From Pseudoips prasinana (lineage: Eukaryota > Arthropoda > Insecta > Lepidoptera > Nolidae): DNA of 64,000 nucleotides. Position numbers and translations under genes: made by a program. The notes below the pieces were generated by a model, which had not been told where the DNA came from, did not search any database, and was given only the letters and a program-made list of their open reading frames with translations. The stretch spans positions 7,760,001-7,824,000 of the forward strand of contig OX621241.1 in NCBI GenBank assembly GCA_951640165.1. The letters run 5' to 3'. Shown in pieces: positions 1 to 10,817 of the stretch (positions within the stretch are counted from its first letter, which is position 1; the number at the start of each line of letters is the position of its first letter).

Positions 1-427
1 CGAAAACATTAATGTCACACAAGACATGTCGAATTGTCAATTGTCACTCACGGTTTAAAATTTCGAAACTTTCACGGTGACTTAATGAAATATAATAAGG
101 ATAATAACACTGGAAACTAATTTAATATTGACGATTTTAATTTAATTTGAAATTGAAAACATTAAACAAACGTAAACAAGTTTAGGCGCCAACGAGTTTG
201 GCAAGACAGTGATTTTTTTTTGACGGGTTACATTAAAGCAAAGATCGATGGCTATTCCACCGTATGTATGACGTCATTTGCCGCTTACGTCTTTTTAGAA
301 TACATCCAATTTCAAAGTTAAAATTATGAATGAAAAGTTCATGATTTCGCCAAAAGGAAAAATATGGGTGCCCTAGTTTTGGATTAACTTTTAAATAAAG
401 CACTAATACATGCCAGTTAAAAAAATG
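1..427. other. Unannotated AT-rich stretch
   Basis: I see no recognisable gene or repeat family here. Short open frames occur on both strands but have no recognisable motif and look like chance. Confidence 0.5.
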
Positions 428-483
428 AAATGTTGTCAATTGCCGGTCTTGCGCTATCCGCATCCAGCGATTTCCAGCAATAC
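428..483 (-). repeat. RTE 3'-end fragment
   Basis: The segment TTGCCGGTCTTGCGCTATCC followed by GCATCCAGCGATTTCCAGC is the reverse complement of the last coding part of the RTE family seen in sense orientation near 62690-62760. It is a short, truncated copy. Confidence 0.7.
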
Positions 484-559
484 GGTGGTTGCTGTTGTTG
501 TTTTCATTTCTTTAAGTGATAACCTAGTATATATTCAAAGATTGATAAAGAAGAATAAC

Positions 560-775
560 AAAAGAAGTATAACTGGCCAGTGTGAATGGTACGACTGGAA
601 GGGAAAGACCTCGAAGAACATTCTCTGACAAAATCAGAGACGTTCTCAAGAAAGACCAGGTCAGAAGTACCCTAAACCGGCATGAATGTATGAACAATAT
701 AAACGAGGCAAAAGAGGTGCCCAAAGATCGTGGCAAAGGAAAATCCGTTATCTCTGCCTACCCCTCTGGTACACA
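560..775 (+). pseudogene. LINE reverse-transcriptase C-terminal tail fragment
   Basis: The + frame around 582-770 reads as a basic tail with GRERPRRTF, then DQVRSTLNRHECMNN, then KEVPKDRGKGKSVISAYPSG. From memory, this layout (a 'GRPRRTF' segment, then 'DR.KW+S..SAYPSG') matches the extreme C-terminus of some LINE ORF2 proteins. The catalytic RT domain is absent, so this is a 5'-truncated remnant. The clade cannot be fixed from so short a piece. Confidence 0.45.
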
Positions 776-1288
776 GGTTTGGGTCTATATATGTATATAA
801 TTATAGCTGTCACCATTGAACATTTGACATTTGATGTGAGAGACTCGTCGTGTACCATAAATACATAATTATGCGATCAAAATAAATAAAAAAACACATA
901 TGCATTTTAGCCCCAGTAAAGAACCTAAAGTATCTTGTGTTGATTATTATTATTGTATTGTAATCTTATATGTGGCAAAGAAAACATGTCAATTCATGTC
1001 GTTGAATTCTACACATCGGCAAATGATATTTATATATTTATCTCCTCTTATGGAGATTGTATTAAGCGGCTGTCTGTTTCCATGAATATGGCCGACTGAT
1101 ATTTCAAGTTTCACGCGAAAGATATATTATTGATAACACTTCCAAAATATTAAAATTTTGTTGAATAGAATTATTCGCAAAGCAAAGCGCTTGGATTTGA
1201 AGTTTAAATTTCGAATTATGCTATTCGTTTCTGAGAAATACTAAACTTTGTATTTCAGTTGTGCTCTTTAATTATTTAAATAAAAGGA
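776..1288. other. Unannotated AT-rich stretch
   Basis: Nothing recognisable. Small open frames lack any domain-like pattern. Confidence 0.5.
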
Positions 1289-1500
1289 CGGCAAAGAACA
1301 TCATCATCCCATCTCATCCCGTGGGGGGCGTAGAATTGACACCTACCAGAGAACGGACAGCAACGTTTTTCTGTGAACCAGGACCATCAAACTGCGAACG
1401 CCAACCCGCTTGCCCAGAGCGTGGTGATTATGGCATTTCACCCCAATATTTGGGGAGGCTTTTGTCCAGCTGTGGACGTAATTTGGCTGACATGAAAGTC
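1289..1500 (+). repeat. CATCCCATCTCATCCC interspersed repeat
   Basis: The block runs from CATCCCATCTCATCCCGTGG through ACCAGAGAACGG and GCCAACCCGCTTGCC to GGGGAGGCTTTTGTCCAGC and GCTGACATGA. The same ordered words recur in sense at about 17815, 51255 and 58375, and in antisense at about 4975 and 23390. The end resembles the RTE tail (TGTCCAGCAGTGGAC, then GATATGATGA), so this is probably a non-autonomous RTE-related retroposon. The open frame across it is not a gene. Confidence 0.65.
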
Positions 1501-1669
1501 ATATTTAGGTTTAAATAACACTTTTCAAGTTACAAACAATTATAAAGATGCGTTCTTGAAACGTGATCCCAAAATAAGTACGTCTTTCCATATTGTATAA
1601 CGCAAAAACTCCTTTACGCAAATATCATATTTGAATGTCAATGGGTGAAAAGTCTGATTAGATATACCG

Positions 1670-2397
1670 ACTAATATTATAAATGCAAAAGTTTGTGATT
1701 ATGTTAGTTACTCTTTCACGCAATGACTACCGAACGGATTATAATGAAACTTTGCGGTAATATAGCTTGGGACTAGTCCCTCCCTCTTACCCACCACTGC
1801 AACTCCTGTAAGCCAGGATCAACAGTGGCACACAATGAAATGACACTGAGCGGTGAAGGTCAGGCATGTCCCGGGGAATCGCTTTAACTGTCTTGGATCC
1901 CGCAACGAATTTAATCAGAAAGAGAAAAAAGGAGGAGTTAGAAAATGAATAGGTCCACTTCCCTCCGGAGCAAAGCGGGAGACAGAATGATGTAAAGAGA
2001 CTATAGCCTCATAAAATGAGAGATTTGCAACTAGAGAATCCAGCTGCAAAAGCACCGAGGATCAATTTAAGGGTTCTAAGTGAGCTGTTATATTTGATTC
2101 CAATAGTAGGTATGGCAAAAGCGCTTAAACGCACGGAAGTTGTCCCTTGTTGCTACAAGATCCGTATAATAAACTACTCCAGATATTAGTTGCAAGCTGT
2201 TTAACATAATATCACGCTGATTTTGCCAGAGATCACACTCCCACAGGATGTGGTGAGCAGTTTGTTCATATTCGTTACTGAAAGTTGAGCACAGACAGGT
2301 TGGTGAAGATACTAATTTAATATAGCTTATATATCCGAATAACACATAGGCTATAATTTATACAGTTTCACGCGGGTAATACCACGGGCACAGCTAG
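1670..2397 (+). mobile_element. Non-autonomous Helitron-like element, interrupted
   Basis: It begins ACTAATATTATAAATGC and ends with a degenerate hairpin (CGCGGGTAATACCACGGG) followed by CACAGCTAG|T. A short hairpin just before a CTAG end flanked by T is the Helitron 3' signature. Related copies end at 20403, 27210 and 59693. The copy is split by a LINE fragment at 1769-2317. Confidence 0.6.
1769..2317 (-). mobile_element. 5'-truncated R1-like LINE fragment with 11-bp target duplication
   Basis: The segment is flanked by a perfect 11-bp direct repeat TAATATAGCTT (1758-1768 and 2318-2328), which splits the Helitron-like host repeat cleanly. On the minus strand, roughly 2088-2317 encodes a zinc-knuckle-like tail, CLCSTFSNEYEQTAHHILWEC (pattern C-x-C...H...C), as found after the RT domain in R1-clade and related LINEs. 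The remainder, 1769-2087, is its 3' untranslated region. No poly(A) is visible at the 3' end. The RT domain is missing, so this is an insertion of the 3' end only. Confidence 0.7.
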
Positions 2398-3103
2398 TTG
2401 ATCATATCGCGCAACCGTGTCTCTATTTTGAATTGCATTTGGAAACTCGATAACATGATTAATATAATTCCATAAGGACCAACAGCTCACTGAACAGAAA
2501 TAATACCCAAATTAGAATGCACATTGCATTCAAATGTCTCTCTATTGTATATTGAACATAATCAGTTTTGTGGGTAGTAACTACTACGGTATAAACGGGA
2601 CAGTGCACAATAGTGTCCGTGTAATCTCAGTACTAGACTGTTAAGGAACAACAACACTTGTAGCGAGCTAATCTTGGCAAATAGTGTAATTCTAGTGTTA
2701 AATTGTTGGAGAAAAGTTTAAATTAACCTTCTATGTTATGTGAGAACAGGCACTCACTATAAACTAGATACTGTTACCTCAAGTTTTAGTGAGAACGTGA
2801 CTCTGGTGTTTGTTTACAATAATATGTTATAGTCTACGTTTGTTGAAAGTGAATTGAAAAGCGAGTGTCAGAGCATATGGCTAGATATTGTTTATGAAAT
2901 AATCATGCTTTAATTGGATACATCAGTATGTTTATATTTCTTTAATAAACAATAATAGTAGAGAAATTTCGTTTGAAGCGACGTAGACGTCATAGAATAT
3001 TGATAACACCCAGCAGTGAAGTATGATATTAATTAAACATGACATTGATTCTTGCGGACAGAAAACTTAAAAGTATTTCTATTTTTAAAATTAAAACCAT
3101 ATG
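2398..3103. other. Unannotated AT-rich stretch
   Basis: No open frame with recognisable content and no match to repeats elsewhere in the window. Confidence 0.5.
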
Positions 3104-3289
3104 TATTAGGTTGGGGGAAAAGTCTTTTGCGCATTATAGTATGTATGAACTCGTAATAAAATCTCTTTGGCTATACAATTTGTATCTGGCTGCTTTTGGC
3201 ATCATTAATAGTTTAAATTTTAAATAACATAATTCCAAATTCGAATCAGGAAAATGTGTGATTTTCATTTGTTTTTCGAACTGTCAAGA

Positions 3290-3960
3290 TGAGTGAATCT
3301 AATGAAGAAATTCAATAAATTTTAAAATTGTACTACAAAAAAAGTTAAAAATGCTACGCAATCTGCGAAATAAAATTTGCGAGGTTTATGGACCTAGTGC
3401 AGTATCGGTTTAAGGGTTTTCAATCCGGAAATTTTGATGTCAAAGATGCACGTCGCTCTGGTCGCTCTTTTACGGATAAAATGGATACCATCTTTGAAAA
3501 AGTGGAGCAATATCAGCATATCAGTAGTTACAACGTCGCTGAAGAATTGGGAATTGACCACAAAACAGTGTGAGCGCATTTAAAAAAAACTGAGCACACA
3601 AAAAAGCTCGATATTTGAGTACCTCACGAGCTAAATGAATGAAATATACTGAACCGATTACTCATTTGTGATTCTTTATTACGACGTCATGAAACCGAAC
3701 CATTTTTGAAGAAGCTGATAACTAGTAATGAAAAGTGGATCACGTACAACAAGAACGAGCGAAAAAGGTCGTGGTCAAAGGCCGGTTAGGCTTCACAGAC
3801 TGCGGCGAAACCCGGGTTAACTCGCAACAAGGTGATGCTGTGTGTGTGGTGGGATTGGAAGGGTATTGTTCATTATGATCCGTTACCACCAGGCAGGACC
3901 ATCGATTCTGAACTCTACTGCCAACAACTGATGAGAGTAAAGCAAGGGAGGGAGGGAGGC
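3290..3960 (+). pseudogene. mariner transposase remnant
   Basis: Frames switching along the + strand spell a mariner transposase N-terminal half: a start-like MSESNEEI at 3290, the helix-turn-helix region with DARRSGRSFTDK (about 3445) and VAEELGIDHKTV (about 3537), then SNEKWITYNKNERKRSWSKAG (about 3730) and CVWWDWKGIVHYD...ELYCQQLMR (about 3840-3940). The position usually occupied by the first catalytic Asp (TGDEKW) reads SNEKW. Stops and frameshifts are frequent, and the part holding the second and third catalytic Asp residues is not visible. It cannot make active enzyme. Confidence 0.8.
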
Positions 3961-4327
3961 GATGGCTGGCCCTCACGTCGTACTCGTGAACGGGTGCTGC
4001 TTGCGGTAACTGGCCGAGCTGTTGTTGGGGTAGGTACTCATAATATAATTTTTTTTATACAATCTTCGCCTCTGGTAGACTTTGTGACTTGTTAAATTTG
4101 TAAATGTACGCGGATGCACCCACCGTTTTCTCATCTAGCAAGAGGTTATTCTAATTGCTTGAGTGAAACTTAATGTTATTGTATATTATATCACAATTTT
4201 TATTCATTAGATGACAACGGTTCTGTGCATGCATTAACCTACATAACATCCATCACAATGTAAGAAAATACAAGATATAAAAAAAAACAAAAAGCAAAAG
4301 AAGACAAACAAAGCAAGCCCGGAGTTT

Positions 4328-4848
4328 CTTTGTGACTTTCTTCTCCGGGTCGTCCACCTAGTTAGCTAGAGAAAGCCGCAGGTTAGCTAGGGTAGGTTCC
4401 TCAGCGGCAAGGATCGCTTTGGCCCCTTAACGCGTCATCGGTGATCGCGTGCAACTAATCACACCCTCTCTTAGAATTCTGTCCTTTTGCTTCTGCGGCC
4501 CCCTGAGCTGTGGCCCGAACCCCAAAAGGGTGGCCTCAGATATTAGTCTTTTTCAATTTAAGCTACTGGTTAAGAGCCTTCTGTGCTAGCCAAATGACCA
4601 TTGCCTTCAATTCCTTAATTTTAATAAAGTACAACTAAATTTCAAAATAATAGATTGGTAACTTGTTATTTATTTTAGGATTTAAGAAATATATCTGAGA
4701 AAACAGACCGCACGGACAGACTAATTTTTTTTTTTTGTAATTTTTATACTGTATACGACTATGTTTATGTACTGCATTGTGGGCTTGAAAAGTAGATACA
4801 AGTGTATGTTAATACCCAAGTGCTGAATAAATTTCATTATTTCATCAT
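4328..4848 (+). repeat. Unassigned repeat, probable LINE 3' region (copy 1)
   Basis: This stretch is the reverse complement of 27592-28093, with shared words such as TTCTTCTCCGGGTCGTCCAC, GGCCCCTTAACGCGTCATCG and CTGAGCTGTGGCCCGAACCC. It is more GC-rich than its surroundings. In + orientation it ends in AATAAATTTCATTATTTCATC, which resembles a polyadenylation signal and suggests the 3' untranslated region of a retroelement. No coding frame is recognisable. Confidence 0.6.
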
Positions 4849-4964
4849 TATTTCAATCATGTCACGGTCGGAATTAATCAACAGAAGGGGTGTGGTTTTT
4901 CATCATGATCATTCATCGTTTTCCCCAACCTACTATAAAAACCACTATAAACATAACGCCGTGT

Positions 4965-5095
4965 GACTAATGGCTATGAACAGCTGCTGCCCGTCCTCTG
5001 GTAGATATTCCCTCGGGTAGGTTACTACGCCCCCCACGGGATGAGATGGGGTGATGGGTTTTTGATATTCCGCCGTCACCACAAAGCATAATTTA
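4965..5095 (-). repeat. CATCCCATCTCATCCC repeat, antisense fragment
   Basis: GGTAGATATTCCCTCGGGTA and CCCCCCACGGGATGAGATGG are the reverse complement of the family present at 1289-1500 and 58362-58560. Confidence 0.6.
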
Positions 5096-5097
5096 AA

Positions 5098-5352
5098 GAT
5101 ATATAATATCTGGGGACAATGTCACATAGATCATCCTAGCCCCAAACTAAGCAAAGCTTGTACTATGGGTACCAGGCGACGGTATACATACTTATACAGA
5201 TAGATAAATACATATATACATAGAAAACATCCATGACTCAGAAACAAATATTCGTGCTCATCACACAAATATTTGCACTTACCGGGATTCGAACCCAGGA
5301 CCACCAGCTTCGTAGGCAGGAGCACTACCAACTAGGCTATGGTGACCGTCAG
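5098..5352 (-). mobile_element. tRNA-derived SINE, antisense
   Basis: An antisense tRNA-like head (5280-5345) contains GGGATTCGAACCCAGGACC, the complement of a polymerase III B box. It is preceded by the family body (CATCCATGACTCAGAAACAA, CTTGTACTATGG, AAACTAAGCAAAGC). The layout matches the SINE family at 21029, 21880 and 28136. It is not a functional tRNA because the head continues into SINE body. Confidence 0.7.
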
Positions 5353-5672
5353 AAAAATCATATTTATATTATTATTTATTTATATATAAAATCATTATTT
5401 CAAAAAACATTGGGTTCTTATTACTATGAAGCAGTAAAGCAATGTCAAGAAGGTAATATAGAGTTTCCGAAAAAAATAAAAATGCAGAAACTCTATCGCA
5501 ACGCAAATGGATCCTGCTTTTATATGAGGAAGGCTACTTCATAAACAAACATTTATGTAATGAAAATACATGTTGAATGAAGACTTAGCTTTGCAGTGAA
5601 ATTAAAGATTATCTCATACATCAATCTACATCTGTCGCCTTTTAACTACAAATATAGATATCATATTTGAAT
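5353..5672. other. Unannotated stretch
   Basis: The longest + open frame here starts inside the SINE and has no recognisable content. I judge it to be chance. Confidence 0.45.
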
Positions 5673-5868
5673 GCACGTGTGGCGCAGCGGTTAAGACAGT
5701 CGCTTCGCCACTTCGTGTCTCGAGTTCGATTCCCGCGCAAGGTCAACTATTTGTGTGACCCATAAATAGTTGTCCTGAGTCTGGATGTCCTCTTTGTCCG
5801 TCAATTATATGTTTGTAAAGTGCCCCGCGACACAGGGATTAAATTACCTAGTGCGAGTGATGAAAAAA
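5673..5868 (+). mobile_element. tRNA-derived SINE (GTGTGGCGCAGCGGTTAAG family), sense
   Basis: The head has an A-box-like GTGGCGCAGCGGTTAAGAC and a B box (GAGTTCGATTCCC), followed by the body ACCCATAAATAGTTGTCCTG and GTCTGGATGTCC, and a tail ending GTGATGAAAAAAAA. Sister copies are at 14577-14757 (antisense) and 34586-34812 (sense). Confidence 0.8.
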
Positions 5869-6207
5869 AAAGTAGTTCAACTAACTTAAGGCGCACTACT
5901 TAGCCATAAAATTAATAAAATTTAAGAAAACCAGTTAGTATAATATGATATGAAAAATGAGTGTGATTTTTTAGACCATACTTACACACCATACTTACAT
6001 TGAAGGTTTTCTCCATAAACATAGAAACTTTTACTTTTATAATATTATATATTGATTGATTGGATAAAGTTATAATTTGACGACTGTCAGCCTGTCATTA
6101 GTTTTGCTTTTATATATTAAATATTCTTAGGTAACCTCGAAATATACTATAGAATTTGACCGGTGACTTTTTTTAGGTTTAAAGAGTGACATTAATGGCA
6201 GTACATC
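5869..6207. other. Unannotated AT-rich stretch left of the duplication
   Basis: No gene or repeat is recognised. It ends in a (CAT)n run that forms the antisense RTE tail and marks the left edge of duplication copy A. Confidence 0.5.
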
Positions 6208-6350
6208 ATCATCATCATCATATCAGCCGAACGACGCCCACTGCTGGACAAATACCTCCCCCAAAGATCTCCACAATTTCCGGTCTTGTATTACCCGCAT
6301 TCAACGACTTCCAGCGACCCTCACAAGATCATCGGTCCATCTTCGCAGTA
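6208..6350 (-). repeat. RTE 3'-end fragment, antisense
   Basis: CATCATCATCATCATATCAG, CCCACTGCTGGACAAA and CCCCCAAAGATCTCCACAA are the reverse complement of the RTE C-terminal and tail sequence seen at 62690-62805. The corresponding copy-C fragment is at 51988. Confidence 0.8.
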
Positions 6351-6627
6351 CATATTTTAGATCTTTTACTTAGAAGTTGGAATTTTTAACTTCTCCAAGG
6401 AATTTAATATAAACTATATACTGAACTGTGAACGTGTTTAATACCTTCACATGTTCTGCATAAAATGTTTATTGACAGACATACAGACAACAGAATCATC
6501 ATGTAAGGTTCTCGTTTACCGAATAGACTTAATCAACATTTTTAGAAGAAATACTAGCATCCTAACCAATTCCCTTTTATCTAGCATCTACTTTCACCGA
6601 CGTTCGGTAAATTAATTTCAGTATATA

Positions 6628-6759
6628 CAGACAGCACATCCAGCTACCCCAATCTGTCAAATTTCTTTTATAGATTTTCAACTTTATCACATAAGCTTAA
6701 GGTTCACTTTCAATTGCGGAAATTTGACAGATTGGGGTAGTTTGATGTGCTGGCGTCTG
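6628..6759. mobile_element. TA-target palindromic MITE, copy 1
   Basis: A fold-back element with the right end GATGTGCTGGCGTCTG and a complementary, slightly deleted left end CAGACAGCACATC. The interior has AATCTGTCAAATTTC paired with GAAATTTGACAGATT. It is flanked by TA. A matching insertion occupies 52395-52525 in copy C. Confidence 0.85.
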
Positions 6760-7552
6760 TACCTAATTGTGCACTCTGCTGTACAGAGAAGCAGCCGTAA
6801 CAACAAACCGCTCTTCTTGTGTCGGAACATTAGCCTGGAGCAGACCAATTTCCTAAAGCAGATGCATTCCACAAATAAAGATATGCCTGCGTTCAGACTA
6901 TGTAGTCCCGCAAACTATTGCTACCCTAGAACATTCGTATTCGTACGAGAAACATAGCGAATGCCATGTTAAGTGGTTTTCGACCTTAAGATAAGATAAA
7001 TACAGTTTAAAACACACTTGTCCATAAAATGGCTCTAATTCCTCCGCAATTAGGCACATAGTGTAATCAAACTGACTTTTTATTGATATTGTTCACAAGT
7101 GAGTTATAGGGTTTTGTTTTATTTTAATGCTTGAGTTGCTTTGTTCATAAAAAGCTTCGATACAAAAAGATCGTGTTCTATAGTACAAATAAATTATTGT
7201 ATTGCTGGCGCATTTTATGCATCTTCGGATTTAAATAGATAATTTCAACGTGTACGTGTTAAATATATAAAACTTTCACTTAAATATAACTTTTCTTTTC
7301 TCTGTAATAAGGAAAACCTTGAATTCCCTATTTTGTACGTGGCTAAAACGCTATCCGCGAAAACCAAGAAAAAAGAAACCTCATTCTTTTAGTCTATGGC
7401 CTGTCGCCATTTTAAGAAGCGCGTGCATAGAAAAGCAGATACAATTTTCCCGCCATTGCGAAAAAATTTTGACAACTCGTTTTCACTGTTCAAATTATTG
7501 TTATTTTTAGTATTATTTTCTACACAAGTGTGTTGACAAACGTCGTATGATA

Positions 7553-7656
7553 CAGGTGTGTATTGATGATTACCGTCCTCGGCACATTTAAGACCCTAAC
7601 CTAACGGCTCGGGTCTCAATGGCGCCTCAGCGGTAATCACCAATATAACACACTTT
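7553..7656. mobile_element. 104-bp TA-target fold-back element, copy A
   Basis: The left arm CAGGTGTGTATTGATGATTACCG pairs with the right arm CGGTAATCACC...ACACACTT. An inner stem, AGACCC/GGGTCT, encloses CTAACCTAACGGCT. Both ends are flanked by TA. The same element lies at 35586 and 53630, so it predates the duplication. It is probably a MITE; a structured RNA is a weaker alternative. Confidence 0.5.
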
Positions 7657-7866
7657 TACTATAATTTAATATTATTGAACACCATTTATATCTGAAGCAT
7701 AGTTTACAAGATACAGATAATTATTAAATTAAGAAAGGTACATAAGGTGTTTTGGTCTCAGGTATCACTTACAGACAACCTTATGTTAGACTACATATTG
7801 TACAAAAAATGGCTAATCCATATCGTAGTGTATAATTTTGTATAGTTTGCACCACCCAGTACGTCG

Positions 7867-8697
7867 ATGCGGGGAGGTGACGTAGAGGTCAGGGTGGGGC
7901 GGTACATGAAGTACCTAGGCTTCACCCTAGACAGTCGATGGGGCTTCGAGGAGTACCTTGGGCGCCTGGCCCCCCGAGTGCGCCCAGTAACTGGCGCGTT
8001 AGACCGGCTTTTGCCGAACCTCGGTGGTCACGGGAAGAAGTTCGCCGCCTCTACGGAGGTGTCGTGCGATCTATGGCCCTTTACGGGGCGCCCGTCTGGT
8101 CTGAACGCCTGACGGGGGCACCCGCTGCAGAGGTATTCTAAATAGTCTGCAGTGATAGTGTGGTGGCAATACGGATCGCCCGAGGATACCCTATGGTATC
8201 CTTTAAGGCGGCGACACTACTGGCGCGTCTCCCGCCTTTCGGTCTCCTGGCGGCAGCTGGCGCGGCGGTTTTTACCGAAATTTGCGTCCGCCAGGGGATT
8301 GGGAGGGGGGGCAGACAAGACGCTCATTGAGTATAAACGGGATGCACACAACGCGTGCCAACGTGCCGCCGGTGCTATCTTGCCTCACCTCGAGGCCTGG
8401 GCCTGGCGAAGGAAGGGCGGTTACGTCACCTACAGACTGACTCAGATACTCACCGGACACAGGTGTTTTGGTGAGTATCTGAGCCAAATCGGCCGAGAAG
8501 TGACAACACATTGTCACTACTGCGGAAGCGACCTCGACTCGGCCCAGCATACGCTGGAGGAGTGCCCGGCCTGGGAGGCTGGGAGGCGAGATCGGATGCT
8601 AGCGAGTGACTCCACCAAATGGGACGCCGTGGTCTCCTTCTGTGACGCAGTCATGCTACAGAAAGAGGCTGCTGAGTGGGAGGGTGGCCACTCTTAA
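7867..8697 (+). pseudogene. R1-clade LINE ORF2 C-terminal fragment, copy A
   Basis: The + frames give GRYMKYLGFTLDSRWGFEEY (the region after the RT palm), then RRLYGGVVRSMALYGAPVWS, then GYVTYRLTQILTGHRCFGEY, and a CCHC-like knuckle CHYCGSDLDSAQHTLEECPAW, ending GGHS-stop at 8697. These are the post-RT features of R1-clade LINEs. There is a frameshift near 8030, the stop after EVF (8139-8141), and a deletion near 8350 of about 50 bp that copies B and C retain. The stop after EVF is shared by all three copies, so the element was dead before duplication. RT catalytic and endonuclease domains are absent. Confidence 0.85.
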
Positions 8698-8894
8698 TAG
8701 ACTAGCCAATTGCGCAAGACATATTATAGTGCACAAGTGTGTGCGCAAACACAGGGGCACTTTCTATTCCATCATTCTCATGATCTGATGGGCGACACGA
8801 CCGCAAAAAGGACAGATACAAGACCGACGGTTTTACGTGCTTTCAGAGGCACGGAGGTATTATACTGTCATCTCCCAGACTACTGTTACTAAGA

Positions 8895-9005
8895 AAGTTT
8901 TCTTTTTACAGGAAATTCCCAAAGCCAATTTCCCGGGATTTGAACCCAGGACCTCGTTATCTGCGGTTGAATAAGCTACCGCTCGACCAACAAGTAATAA
9001 TTACC
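8895..9005 (-). repeat. tRNA-like SINE head, antisense (copy A)
   Basis: AGAAAGTTTTCTTTTTACAG, then CCCGGGATTTGAACCCAGG (complement of a B box) and GCTACCGCTCGACCAAC. Related units are at 21625, 36910, 55127 and 60808. Confidence 0.6.
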
Positions 9006-9400
9006 ACATATTATCAAACGAATATTTATATATGCAGTGAGAAATAATGTGTCAATAGTGTTTTAAATGGAGTTAAAGATGGAGCGCGTCTATTGATATT
9101 GACAATGCACTCCAGAGGCAAGCAGCTTGAATAGTAAATTATTTGCAGAATAAATTGGTGAAGTTCATAGTATGAATGTAACTCTATGCCTGTAGACCAT
9201 CTTTATTGAACTTTGTCGTCGAACAATAGGTATTCGTGCTCAGCTGGCGTCTCCTACGTAATTTACTACAACAAGTTAATACAAATAGATTTTGTGTTTA
9301 GTCACTGAGTGAATTATTACACTTTTCGCGTATCATAATTATACAATATTATTAACAGGTATAAATTCGACTAACCTCTATTGTTAACTTCTCGTCGTAT

Positions 9401-9652
9401 CTACCAAGTTGCATTGATCGTGGCCACGGACTGACTGGCGGCGTATGCCGCAGCGGTATTGCTCCGCTTAAATTTTTGAGCTACCCTCACTGTATCGTTA
9501 ATCACACTTGGCAGGCAAGATACACGTTGCACTGAGTTCACATTTTTAAAAAACTGCACATAGCTGTGTGTTAAATGTTTAACCACTGGATTCCATGATG
9601 GCAATAATTTAAAACCATCTCCTCTTTTGTTTTTTGTACTACTGTATTTCAA
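9401..9652 (-). other. Open frame conserved in position in all three copies (unrecognised)
   Basis: The minus-strand frame includes SWNPVVKH, QFFKNVNSVQRVSCLPSVIN and TVRVAQKFKRSNTAAAYAAS. It is open in A and B (37409-37660) and frameshifted in C by a 4-bp insertion. Most differences between copies change the amino acid (L/F, H/P, Y/N, C/R, Q/H), which argues against selection on protein sequence. I cannot assign a family. A faint likeness of '+RVS.LPSV' to the start of perilipin-type proteins is only an impression. It may be an old exon or an unrecognised repeat. Confidence 0.3.
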
Positions 9653-10817
9653 TCACTTTACGCACAACTCTCCTGCAGTAATGACGCTCAGTGAAAAGGT
9701 TAGTCGTACATACATGTACACAATGTTGAAAAATGAATTAGTGATCTTTTGAATTAGCATATAAAGATATCAAATTTAAATAAATTGTGTACGAGTAGCC
9801 CAAGTGAAGATGAGAAGATCCATTATCGCCTTACAGCTTAAAATAATTTCAAATTCAGTATACAGAATTCGAAATTGACTTGTATATAGACATTTACATA
9901 TGACCTACTTCAAACAAAAGTCGTCGAATCTCGAATTCAGTGTTTAAAATTGTGCCATATTATGCTGGCATTGTCACATTAAAGTTTTAGAACGGCGTAA
10001 CGACTATTTGATGTGTTTTGAGTCTGCGGTAAGATAAAGTATTTGTTTCTCAGATATTATTAGGGTAAAAGTTAAATAGGCAATAGAATTAGTTTTATAT
10101 TTCTTACGGCGTTTTATTCGGACTTTAAAACTCCGTGTAGCCAGATTTATTTAGGAAAGAATCAATGTGTTTTTTATCCCAGACCAGATCAAGTCGCTAA
10201 TGCAGTATCTGGTATTGCTCACTCCTAGGACGACGTAAGAAAAATTTAGAGTTCTGTGACACCGAGCTTGAAGTATTTAGCCATACCTACACATATTAAT
10301 AATACTAAAAAACATGCTCGGAGTTTCAAATAACATTACCGCCTGTAGAGAGCCAAAAAATTAAGTTAGCGCTTCCATTTATTGTCGACTTATTAGTAAA
10401 TCTTTAGTTAGGTATATTACTTTTTAATCAGAATCATTTATTTGTTAGAAGTTTAGTTTATAATTAAGGTTTTTATTTATATTGCTAAGGTATCTACTTA
10501 TCCTCTTGTTTTTTGACATAAAAACATATTTTATATTTATTTTATTTATCATTTATTTTATATGTCTTCCGCCCCATTGCAAAATCCGGCATACTTAATT
10601 GTGTTGCCAATCAAAATATTGTAGTGTAAATAATAAATAGGTAATAACGTGTAATCCGCCTAATGATAGTTTGACGTATTGTCCTTGTTTAAAACTTCGT
10701 GTCATTTTATGTAATACGCTATATTTGAATTTGACGCGAAATCTTAGGGTTATCGATTCCTAAATGGGGCCACAGTGACAAGGAGAGTCCACTTATCACT
10801 TATATCGTCCCCGTAGT

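Larger units (their letters stand above)
3106..4933 (+). mobile_element. Decayed mariner transposon with nested insertion
   Basis: The left end TTAGGTTGGGGGAAAAG is preceded by TA (3104-3105). The right end, read in reverse complement, is GTAGGTTGGGGAAAAC and is followed by TA (4934-4935). TA targets and an AGGTTGGGG terminus are typical of mariner. At 1.83 kb it is longer than the usual 1.3 kb because an unrelated repeat (4328-4848) sits inside. Only about 14 bp of the ends still match, so it is old. Confidence 0.65.

Noticed and set aside
1261..1518. 85-codon + open frame
   Set aside because: It lies across the CATCCC repeat, whose other copies do not keep the frame.
5233..5544. 103-codon + open frame
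   Set aside because: It starts inside an antisense SINE (tRNA head translated) and runs into unrelated sequence.
7319..7510. 63-codon + frame rich in Lys/Arg present in A, B and C (7319, 35331, 53218)
   Set aside because: Position is conserved because of the duplication. No domain is recognisable, it ends in AT-rich sequence, and in C it is interrupted by an insertion next to its end. Left as noncoding.
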